DNA from: Emticicia sp. CRIBPO
GTDB lineage: Bacteria > Bacteroidota > Bacteroidia > Cytophagales > Spirosomataceae
Direction: 5' to 3'
Assembly (NCBI RefSeq): GCF_009905725.1
Contig: NZ_JAAAKV010000003.1
Location: 400,808 to 464,807 of the forward strand
Length of the DNA stretch: 64,000 nucleotides
This document shows, in pieces, positions 42,892 through 50,361 of this stretch (positions within the stretch are counted from its first letter, which is position 1; every line of letters starts with the position of its first letter). The notes beneath the pieces are model-generated. The model had not been told where the DNA came from and searched no databases. It saw only the letters and a list, made by a program, of their open reading frames with translations. Position numbers and translations under genes: made by a program.

Positions 42892-45336
42892 ATGAAAAAG
42901 CTATTCAATGTAACATTTCTGATGCTGCTTGCTGCCGTGGCTTTTGCCCAGCAGGAGGGCACACTCTCGGGCCAGGTGACTGAAAAAGACGGTAAACCCC
43001 TGGAATTTACTTCCATTACGGTACATCATACCAAAGACTCAGCTTTGGTCAAAAACGGATTTTCGGATGAATCCGGGAAGTTTCTGTTGTCTAAAATTCC
43101 TTTCGGTTCCTATTTTCTAAAAGCAGGAATGGTTGGTTTTGAGACTTTCAGATCCCCTGCCTTTTTGCTTTCAGCAGAAAACCCGGTGATAGATCTGAAA
43201 AATATCACGCTCGCCAGGTCGGTCAACCAGCTGAATGAAGTCACGGTCATCCATAAAAAACCGTTTATTGAGCGGCAAATCGACAAACTGGTGGTGAATG
43301 TGGAGAGCAATATTTCAATGGCAGGAAACAATGCCCTGGAGATACTGGATAAAATTCCGGGCGTCAGGACTGACGCCGACGGCAATGTTTCGGTGTATGG
43401 AAAACAAGGCGTCCAGATTTTTATGGATGGAAAACCGAGTAATCTTTCTGCCACAGATCTCGCCAATATCCTGAAGGGAGTGCTGGCCAGCCAGATCGAG
43501 AAAATAGAGATTATTACCAATCCTTCCGCCAAATATGATGCCGCCGGAAACATGGGGATCATCAACCTGGTGATGAAAAAAGACAAGAGATTCGGTACCA
43601 ACGGCTCTTTCAACACAAGCCTCGCTTTAGGTTTACACCTGAGACAGAATGCCGGGTTCAATCTTAACTACAGGAAGAATAAACTCAGCCTGGGAGCCAA
43701 CCTGACGGAAGGCTGGGGCAAAAGAGAAAACCGGGCCGCCATTACCCGTAATTTCGGACAGGAGGTCAGCACAAGGCAGTTTTTTGATCAGAAAGCCACC
43801 ACTGTCAGTACTTTTTTTACAAAAAACGCAAAACTGACCGGGGATTATTATTTCAATAAAAAGGTAGTGGCCGGGGTGTCAATAGGCTTGATCAATAATC
43901 ATTTTAACACCAATACCTGGTCTTTATCCGACCTAAAGAATGCCTCAGATGAAATTCAGCTGAAAAACCGTTCGGATGTGAGCAACAGGGACAAATGGAA
44001 CAATTATACCGTTAACGCCAACCTGAAATATACCATTGACAGCCTGGGCAAAGAGCTGACATTTGATGTGGACTGGCTGGCTTATCTTCAGAATCTGAAC
44101 CAGCATTCCGAAAACAGTACGCCCTACACCCGATCAGGAGAAATGATACCGCCTTATAACCTCAGGGGAGACCTCCCTTCTGTCATTCACATCAGGTCAT
44201 TCAAGGCCGATTATGTTCATCCGCTGACGCCGAAAACGAAGTTTGAAGCGGGATTGAAAACCAGTTTTGTTGACAATGACGGTGACGCCCGATATTACCT
44301 GGAAACAGACCAGGGTGAAATAGCGGACCAAAGCCGGACCAATCATTTTCTGTATGAGGAAAACATCAATGCCGCCTATCTGAATTTCAATACTGAACTG
44401 AACAAAACCACGGTTCAGCTGGGCTTAAGAGGTGAATATACACACCTTAAGGGTAACCTGCTGACTTATGATACCGTTTTTACGAGAGATTATCTGAAGC
44501 TGTTTCCGACCATCTACCTGAGCAGGACTTTTGCGAAAAAGCATTCAGTTACCCTCAATACAGGCAGAAGAATCCAGCGGCCTAATTACCAGGATCTTAA
44601 TCCGTTTAAGTTTTTCCTTGACCTTTATACTTACCGCGAAGGCAACCCGAATCTGCAGCCGCAATTTTCCTACAATACAGAGCTGACGTACGGCTATAGT
44701 CAGAAAATATTTGTGAATTTTTACCTGAACCGTGAAACCAAGTCGATATCAACCGTACTTTCTCAGAATGACGTAACAAAAGTCGCCGCACAGACGCAAC
44801 TGAATCTCAATGACGGCCGTACTATGGGATATAATATCTCGGCCCCGGTTGATTTTATAAAGAATAAATGGACAGCCAATCTGTTCTTCAATCACTGGAA
44901 TGACAGGCTTTGGGGAAAAGTGCAGTCGGAGTCGTTTGACAGAAGCCAGAGTTCATTTTTTATACAGGCCAGCAATAACCTGATCCTTAAAAAAGACTGG
45001 ACGGCTGAGTTCGGGGGATATTATATCAGCAAACAACTGTACGGCACTTTTGTATTCAACTCACAACTCCAGGTGAATGCCGGCATTCAGAAGAAAATTT
45101 TCAACAAGAAAGGTACTTTAAGACTTAACGCCAACGATATTTTCCTGACCCAGAAACAACGCATGACAGTTCAGTATGCCAACGTGGATATGAAACTCAG
45201 AAGAAGGCTTGACAGCCGGTTCGTGACAGTGGCATTCAGTTATAATTTCGGAAGCTCGACCGTTCAGGGTATAAGAAGACGTAATGGAGGTGCGGATGAG
45301 GAGAAAAATAGAATTCAGGCAGGGACTTCTGCCTGA
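42892..45336 (+). CDS. Outer-membrane beta-barrel protein (OMP_b-brl_3), paralogue
   Basis: 814 residues from the ATG at 42892, which starts a good signal peptide (MKKLFNVTFLM to FAQ). An earlier in-frame ATG at 42874 overlaps the upstream stop by four bases and adds six residues. Domain order is the same as in the neighbour: CarboxypepD_reg-like, plug (ALEILDKIPGVRTDADG, NPSAKYDAAGN) and barrel, with a similar charged tail (RRRNGGADEEKNR). The pair looks like a tandem duplication that has diverged; two such barrels may form a hetero-pair or differ in substrate. Confidence 0.9.
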   Translation: MKKLFNVTFLMLLAAVAFAQQEGTLSGQVTEKDGKPLEFTSITVHHTKDSALVKNGFSDESGKFLLSKIPFGSYFLKAGMVGFETFRSPAFLLSAENPVIDLKNITLARSVNQLNEVTVIHKKPFIERQIDKLVVNVESNISMAGNNALEILDKIPGVRTDADGNVSVYGKQGVQIFMDGKPSNLSATDLANILKGVLASQIEKIEIITNPSAKYDAAGNMGIINLVMKKDKRFGTNGSFNTSLALGLHLRQNAGFNLNYRKNKLSLGANLTEGWGKRENRAAITRNFGQEVSTRQFFDQKATTVSTFFTKNAKLTGDYYFNKKVVAGVSIGLINNHFNTNTWSLSDLKNASDEIQLKNRSDVSNRDKWNNYTVNANLKYTIDSLGKELTFDVDWLAYLQNLNQHSENSTPYTRSGEMIPPYNLRGDLPSVIHIRSFKADYVHPLTPKTKFEAGLKTSFVDNDGDARYYLETDQGEIADQSRTNHFLYEENINAAYLNFNTELNKTTVQLGLRGEYTHLKGNLLTYDTVFTRDYLKLFPTIYLSRTFAKKHSVTLNTGRRIQRPNYQDLNPFKFFLDLYTYREGNPNLQPQFSYNTELTYGYSQKIFVNFYLNRETKSISTVLSQNDVTKVAAQTQLNLNDGRTMGYNISAPVDFIKNKWTANLFFNHWNDRLWGKVQSESFDRSQSSFFIQASNNLILKKDWTAEFGGYYISKQLYGTFVFNSQLQVNAGIQKKIFNKKGTLRLNANDIFLTQKQRMTVQYANVDMKLRRRLDSRFVTVAFSYNFGSSTVQGIRRRNGGADEEKNRIQAGTSA

Positions 45337-45404
45337 TTCTATTTATTTTTATCAGACGATTAACGCTGAGAACACTGAATTTTAACCTGAAACCCATTAT
45401 ACCT

Positions 45405-46727
45405 ATGAAACCCGGAAAAGTAATTTTACTGTTCCTTTTGTCCGTCGCCTCCCTATTAAACGCACAAACCCCGAAAAGACTCGCCTGGATCGGCATAACC
45501 GGTAAACCAGCGGACAACGGCTTCGTGATAGATTCTGTCGCTCCTAAATCCACCTTTTCTGTTTTGCGGATAAAAAAGGGCGACATTCTGCAATCTCTTA
45601 ACGGTCAGGCAATAAGCACCCAGGAAAGCCTGGGTAAAGCTGCTGCAAAAATCAGGGAGAAAGACGGAATCAGGATAAAATACCTCAGGAACAATACGGA
45701 AGAAACAGCTCAAACCCAAGCCATTCCGAAGCCTTTTGAAACTTCGGCCATCGCCGATATTGATTATGATTGGGTGGCTTTTAAAAACGGGCATCTGAGG
45801 ACCATCACCCGTAAACCCAAAGGAAAAACCAATGTTCCTGCGATTTTGCTGATACCGGGATATGGATGCGGGTCCATTGAAGGTTATTCCCAAAGCTATA
45901 ACGGTAAACTGATGAACGCCTGGCTGGAAGCCGGGTTTGCGGTAGTCACCATCGAAAAATCAGGGATGGGCGACAGCGAAGGCTGTGCCCCGTGTACAGA
46001 AGTGGACCTGGCCACAGATATCGAAAGTTTTGATGCCGGGTACAAATACATGGAAAACCTGCCTTACGTAGACAAATCCCGCTTGTACATCTGGGGCCAT
46101 TCTATGGGAGGTACTATCGCTCCGGAAGTGGCAAAGCTGCACAATCCCAAGGGTGTGATGGTTTTTGCCTGCGTGTTCAGACCCTGGAGCGAGTTTCTGC
46201 CTGAAATGCACCGGGTTCAGAAACCCTTGATGGAAGGGCTCACTTATCAGCAGACGGAGACGTTTATGAAAGGCATTCAGAAGATTTATTATGAATTCTT
46301 CGTGCTGAAAAAATCACCTGCCCAGATGCACGAAAATCCTGAATATAAAGCCCTGGTGGAGAGCGAACTGAACTATCGGGAAAACAGCAATAACATGTGG
46401 GGGAGGCACTGGAGATTCTGGCAACAGCTGGATTCGGTTAACCTCGCTAAAAGCTGGCAGGAGATTAAGTGCCCTGTGCTGGTGCTGCACGGCGGAGCAG
46501 ATTATGAGCAATGCTCACCTCTGGAGCCCCTGATGATCAGGGAAACTGTCAATGAAGCACACCCCGGACACGCAGAACAGGTGACAATTCCGGACCTGGA
46601 TCATTTTATGATGAAAAGCAAAGACTGGAAGGAAGCCTATCAGCATTTCAAAGACCGGGAATATCTGAAAGGTAATTTTAATGAAAAGATAGCTTTAGAA
46701 ACGGTTAAGTGGCTTAAATCAAGATGA
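45405..46727 (+). CDS. Exported alpha/beta hydrolase with N-terminal PDZ domain
   Basis: 440 residues. The signal peptide ends at LLNAQ (residue 21). A PDZ-like domain (about 25-105) carries the substrate-groove motif IKKGDILQSLNGQ. An alpha/beta hydrolase domain (about 125-440) has the nucleophile elbow GHSMGG (Ser233), an acidic residue near HGGADYE (about 365) and the catalytic His in DLDHFM (about 400). The fold and triad fit an esterase or peptidase-like hydrolase; the substrate is unknown. It is 68 bp after the second barrel gene on the same strand and may be in the same transcript. PDZ plus hydrolase is not a common pairing. Confidence 0.85.
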   Translation: MKPGKVILLFLLSVASLLNAQTPKRLAWIGITGKPADNGFVIDSVAPKSTFSVLRIKKGDILQSLNGQAISTQESLGKAAAKIREKDGIRIKYLRNNTEETAQTQAIPKPFETSAIADIDYDWVAFKNGHLRTITRKPKGKTNVPAILLIPGYGCGSIEGYSQSYNGKLMNAWLEAGFAVVTIEKSGMGDSEGCAPCTEVDLATDIESFDAGYKYMENLPYVDKSRLYIWGHSMGGTIAPEVAKLHNPKGVMVFACVFRPWSEFLPEMHRVQKPLMEGLTYQQTETFMKGIQKIYYEFFVLKKSPAQMHENPEYKALVESELNYRENSNNMWGRHWRFWQQLDSVNLAKSWQEIKCPVLVLHGGADYEQCSPLEPLMIRETVNEAHPGHAEQVTIPDLDHFMMKSKDWKEAYQHFKDREYLKGNFNEKIALETVKWLKSR

Positions 46728-46729
46728 TC

Positions 46730-47176
46730 TTAAGATCGACCGAGGATTCTCAGGTATTTCTTTTTTACTACTTTCGAGTTGAGAAGGCATTGAATAATTC
46801 CTTCAAAAACAACATCGTTTAGCGTGCCGAAAACTTCATAATCGATATCTTTCCGCGGGTATTTTTCCAGGAGTTCTGACTGGCAAAAGTCATCGAGTAA
46901 ATGGCCGTAAATAAAGGTGTCTTTTGTAAAACACTTCCTGTTGGTGGTGATTTCTAATCCTTTCTCTATCCGGTAACAGTTAAAGCCGCATTCCGGTAGT
47001 TCAATACAGCCTGAGGCATGATCGCAGAATTGAGGAACATAATCTTTGCTGCTCGGAAGTGCAGCTAATAAGTTAATATCTCCATCCAGTTTAAGTACCA
47101 GGAAGAATTTAGGTTTGTAAGTTCCGTTTTTGAAATAGAAAGGTTTAAAAAGGATAATGTTTCCCTCAAGCAGCAT
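46730..47176 (-). CDS. Putative MazF/PemK-like toxin of a Panacea-type TA pair
   Basis: 148 residues. The start resembles MazF/PemK toxins (SH3-like barrel): GNIILFKPFYFKNGTYKPKF then LVLKL parallels the family's G-x-I-h-h...-PxhV pattern. The remaining two thirds are unfamiliar and Cys-rich (FCDHASGCIELPECGFNC), so the assignment rests mainly on the N-terminus and on context. It follows the Panacea-domain gene with a one-base gap on the same strand, so the two are translationally coupled. Alternative: an unrelated SH3-like protein. If it is a toxin it would act as an mRNA endonuclease. Confidence 0.5.
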   Translation of the reverse strand: MLLEGNIILFKPFYFKNGTYKPKFFLVLKLDGDINLLAALPSSKDYVPQFCDHASGCIELPECGFNCYRIEKGLEITTNRKCFTKDTFIYGHLLDDFCQSELLEKYPRKDIDYEVFGTLNDVVFEGIIQCLLNSKVVKKKYLRILGRS

Positions 47177-47177
47177 T

Positions 47178-47768
47178 TTAGTTGTGTTCTAAGAACTCCT
47201 CATAGATTCCCTTTTTCTTCTTATCGTGAAGAAGGAGTTCTGAAAAATCTATTTTGAAGTCGGTGGTGTTTATTTTTTCGTTTTGGAGCAGGTCCAGCAC
47301 ATCGTGTTTTTTCGCAGCGGTATGCCACAATGAACCTTCTTTATGGGTGTATTCAACAAGATATTTGGATGTTTTGTTACCAAATTCTGCTATTACACTG
47401 TCCAGAAGATCCAAATCATTCTGAGAGAATTCATCGTCACAAAATTCTTTTTCCGGAATGATATTTCCTTCAATGGTAGTTTCGTCCCTGGTAAAATAAC
47501 CTTTAAGGAAAGTGGGCTTGTCTGACAATTCGACAAAAATATCCTGCGAAACCGGCCCGAATTTCCAGACTTTATATTCAAGATTCAGAAAAGGTAATCC
47601 ACTCTTTTCGATGGATTTTTCGTCGAGGATATACAGCAGTTTCAGAATCGTAGTTTTGGCCGGGGATTTGATTTTCCGGGCAAGATAAATAATGGTATTC
47701 CCGATTTTAGATACCTGGTCCTTAGAATAAGTATGATATTGTCCGGCTTCAGAATTCATAGTCGCCAA
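47178..47768 (-). CDS. Panacea (SocA/DUF4065-like) antitoxin
   Basis: 196 residues with the Panacea fold signature: an N-terminal helix region with KTTILKLLYILDEKSIE, the aromatic-rich VWKFGPVSQDIFVEL segment, and a C-terminal helix pair ending in a Lys-rich tail. Panacea domains neutralise many unrelated toxins, and the gene usually lies next to its toxin. Here the partner is 46730-47176 on the same strand. It could also be a GepA/SocA-like regulator, but the two-gene layout supports a toxin-antitoxin pair. Confidence 0.72.
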   Translation of the reverse strand: MATMNSEAGQYHTYSKDQVSKIGNTIIYLARKIKSPAKTTILKLLYILDEKSIEKSGLPFLNLEYKVWKFGPVSQDIFVELSDKPTFLKGYFTRDETTIEGNIIPEKEFCDDEFSQNDLDLLDSVIAEFGNKTSKYLVEYTHKEGSLWHTAAKKHDVLDLLQNEKINTTDFKIDFSELLLHDKKKKGIYEEFLEHN

Positions 47769-47880
47769 GGTTAAAAATATGGAGTGCTAAAAGTTTATGT
47801 GATCTTAATTTACAACAAATGTATTAATTTTTTTCAGGATTGGAAATTCAATCAAAAAATTTAACAAAATACCCGCCCCA

Positions 47881-48126
47881 TCAGAACCTGAACTTCTTCT
47901 GCCAGTGAAAAGCCTCCTTTTCTTTTTTGATCGAGCCGTTGTCGAGGGCAGCTTTGAGCCTGGGATTCATTTCTCCCTGAGAGGTGAGATGCCAGCCGCC
48001 GCAGTCATCACAAAGGTAAACGGCTTTGGAAGTATTGTGGTCAAAACGGATGCGGGCTTCAATCAGGGCATCGGTGGCGATACTCTCTGAAGCATAAACC
48101 CGCTTATTTGTGCTGCATTTTGACAT
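47881..48126 (-). CDS. Small Cys-containing protein of unknown function
   Basis: 81 residues. Cys4 and a C-D-D-C pair (residues 39 and 42) with a following G-G-W-H could bind a metal ion. The remaining residues are charged, with an aromatic Lys-rich tail. I do not recognise the family. A -7 box TATTTTTG (48138-48131) ends only four bases before the ATG, so the mRNA is probably leaderless or nearly so. It is a single gene between terminators. Confidence 0.6.
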   Translation of the reverse strand: MSKCSTNKRVYASESIATDALIEARIRFDHNTSKAVYLCDDCGGWHLTSQGEMNPRLKAALDNGSIKKEKEAFHWQKKFRF

Positions 48127-48189
48127 GCCGCAAAAATACGGAAATAACCTTAAAATGTAAGGCTAAACATAGCCTGTGCGGTATAAAAT

Positions 48190-48216
48190 AAAAAAATCCA
48201 CCCAAAATGGGTGGAG
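48190..48216 (-). terminator. Terminator of the M61 peptidase gene, shaped like the dyad operator
   Basis: The stem TCCACCCA pairs with TGGGTGGA around AAA, followed on the minus strand by a T-run (TTTTTTTATTTT). It lies 38 bp after the stop of the peptidase gene. Its inner sequence equals the dyad operator motif, which may be coincidence or a second binding site. Confidence 0.85.
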
Positions 48217-48253
48217 ATTTTTCATTAAAAACCTAAACTATAATTAGTTGTCT

Positions 48254-50098
48254 TTATTGATTCAGCCAGGCTTTTCTCAGGTTGACCTGAGCTTCTGTAG
48301 CCTCTGGATCTTCTGCAATGACGTTTGTTCTCATGGCTTTGAATGACTGCACTTTCGCTTTAAGCAGTACGGTTTCTTCGTTGCCGTTCTCATTTTTTCT
48401 CAGCACACCGACAGTCAGATCATCCCCGTCTTTGACGGTTTCGAGCCATTTGGTTCTGAATTCGGCATAGCTTTGAATCGTTATTTCTTCTCCGTTGACG
48501 CTCTGAAGGATGTCGCCTACCTGGTATCCCAGTTCTTTTCCTTCCGCATTCATCTGGTCTGTATTGATGACTTTGAACTTCCCGTTGGCAGGAGCCATGC
48601 TCATGTTGCCGAGGTTGTAAGTCGTAATGATTTTTTCTTCTTCGTATTCCAGCCCCACTTTTTTTAATATCTCTTTCAAAGGCAGCTTTTCGCTACCCTC
48701 CACGTATTTCACCAGGAAGTTCTTAATGGCCGGTGAGCTCAGTGCCTGGATCTCATCAAACAACTGATCATCCTGGAAATGCTGGTCTTTGCCGAATTTC
48801 TTCGAAAGGTCAAGTACCAGGTCGATGATACCTTTTTTGCCACCTGATTCTTCTCTGAGCAGGATATCGAGGCATAAAGAGATCAAGGCTCCTTTCTGGT
48901 ATACATTACCAAACTGACTCTGGTGTTTTTTCAGGACCCCTTTACTCATTTCAGTAAAAGAAAGCCTGTCATCAAACTGCTTCTGAGAGCTGTTGATCTT
49001 TTCAGTCAGCACTTTATAAAGCTCTTCCGGTGATTTCAGTCCGTACCTGGTCTGGGCAATATGAGCATGGTATTCCGTGGAGCCTTCATATAGCCAAAGG
49101 TGCTTCGACATCTCCGGGTAATTGAAATTGAAGTCATGAATCTGCTCCGAATGAATGTTCAGAGGTGTCAGGATATGAAAAAACTCGTGAGCGGCAATAT
49201 CGGTAAAATACGGTCCGAAAACTTCCTGCGGGTATTCCTGGAAATAATAAACGGATGAATATGAATGTTCCAGGGCCCCTTCAGAACCTGACAAACCCGG
49301 CTTGTTGTCAAAATAAACCAGGAAAGCGTATTTATCAACCGGCAGAGTGCCTCCAAGGTATTTCCCCTGGGCCTGAAGTAAAGGATCGACCTGCTCGGCC
49401 AGGAATTTGGAAGTAACCTTGCCGGAAGGTGAATAAACAGAAATCAGGACATCGGTATTGCCTACTTTGACCGTCGTGGTGTCCGGTTTACAATACAATA
49501 TAGGACTGTCTACCAGTAAATTATAGGAATCTGTCAGGAAAACATCCTGCGTGTTCGAATGGTCGCTGTCTGTGAGTGCAGTGCTTCCGTAAAAATCAGG
49601 AGTGTGTTTGATCGTCACTTCGTACGCCGATTTTTCGTACCCCGAAAAATATCCGAACAATCCGTGGTTATTGATCAGGTAAACTGTGTCTTTCTCAATG
49701 GAAGTGCCGGAGGGCTCAAAAATGGTATTGTCGGCTTTATCATAAGCATCAAAAGTATCATTGACCCTGTAAGTGATTTTGACAAGTTTGTCCGAACGTT
49801 CGATCAGCCAGCCGTTTTTATCCAGTTTTTTGGTTTTGAGAATGTTGCCTTTTTTGTCCAGTGCCTTGAAATCTTCAATAAAACGACCATAATCGTCTTC
49901 TGAATAAGTACCCGGAACAGTTTTGGGAATAAAGAACTTCAGGTCCTTTTTTTTGAAAGAGGGACAAGTCAGTTCAACACTCAACTGATCATTGGAAGAT
50001 TGTGTCAAATCAACCGAGTACCGGAGTACCGGTTGATTTTCCTGTGCACCGGCTGAAAACAGCGTGCCCGCAAAAATTATAAGTAATAGCTTTTTCAT
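48254..50098 (-). CDS. M61-family metallopeptidase with PDZ domain
   Basis: 614 residues. The signal peptide ends at FSAGAQ (residue 19). The zinc-binding HEFFH is at 304-308 within AAHEFFHILTPLNI, and the third ligand Glu is in the downstream YEGSTEYHAHI segment. A C-terminal PDZ domain (about 490-580) has the GYQVGDILQSVNGEE groove. M61 enzymes are periplasmic aminopeptidases with a preference for glycine or acidic N-termini. Its own promoter has the dyad operator (50115-50161), so the NarL-type regulator at 39701 may control it. The terminator beyond its stop carries the same dyad. Confidence 0.9.
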   Translation of the reverse strand: MKKLLLIIFAGTLFSAGAQENQPVLRYSVDLTQSSNDQLSVELTCPSFKKKDLKFFIPKTVPGTYSEDDYGRFIEDFKALDKKGNILKTKKLDKNGWLIERSDKLVKITYRVNDTFDAYDKADNTIFEPSGTSIEKDTVYLINNHGLFGYFSGYEKSAYEVTIKHTPDFYGSTALTDSDHSNTQDVFLTDSYNLLVDSPILYCKPDTTTVKVGNTDVLISVYSPSGKVTSKFLAEQVDPLLQAQGKYLGGTLPVDKYAFLVYFDNKPGLSGSEGALEHSYSSVYYFQEYPQEVFGPYFTDIAAHEFFHILTPLNIHSEQIHDFNFNYPEMSKHLWLYEGSTEYHAHIAQTRYGLKSPEELYKVLTEKINSSQKQFDDRLSFTEMSKGVLKKHQSQFGNVYQKGALISLCLDILLREESGGKKGIIDLVLDLSKKFGKDQHFQDDQLFDEIQALSSPAIKNFLVKYVEGSEKLPLKEILKKVGLEYEEEKIITTYNLGNMSMAPANGKFKVINTDQMNAEGKELGYQVGDILQSVNGEEITIQSYAEFRTKWLETVKDGDDLTVGVLRKNENGNEETVLLKAKVQSFKAMRTNVIAEDPEATEAQVNLRKAWLNQ

Positions 50099-50114
50099 AA
50101 AAACATTGATGCTA

Positions 50115-50161
50115 CAAAATTAAATGATGAATATAAATTTTAACTCACCCATTTTGGGGTA
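50115..50161 (-). promoter_or_regulatory. Dyad operator plus -7 box of the M61 peptidase gene
   Basis: On the minus strand the dyad TACCCCA-AAA-TGGGTGA (50161-50145), centre 50153, is followed 31 bp later by the -7 box TAATTTTG (50122-50115). The transcript would start near 50108 and leave a ten-base leader before the ATG at 50098. Confidence 0.65.
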
Positions 50162-50181
50162 ATTATCAGATTTTTTTAAAC

Positions 50182-50285
50182 TGTTCTATATCAAACAAGG
50201 CGTGCGAAACCGCACGTTTTTGGTGTTAAGTAGTTTATGTATCTTGTTGATTTTGAGTAGATTGTGTGTTGGCACGACCTTTGGA
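50182..50285 (+). promoter_or_regulatory. Sigma-54 promoter with tandem activator sites, number 5
   Basis: The -24/-12 element at 50269-50285 (TTGGCACGACCTTTGGA) is the closest of the five to the textbook sigma-54 consensus: GG at 50271-50272, ten bases, then GG. The dyads are at 50201-50216 (CGTGCG-AAAC-CGCACG) and 50182-50197 (TGTTCT-ATAT-CAAACA), centres 19 bp apart. The inner centre is 63 bp from the GG. The inner dyad keeps the 6-4-6 frame but has CGTGCG arms in place of TGTCCG. The predicted start is near 50295, 67 bp before the ATG. Confidence 0.75.
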
Positions 50286-50361
50286 AACAACTTATTGACG
50301 AACAGGTCCGGAACCACCGGAACAATCCCTTCGCAAATGATGAAAAAACTATTTTGATACC

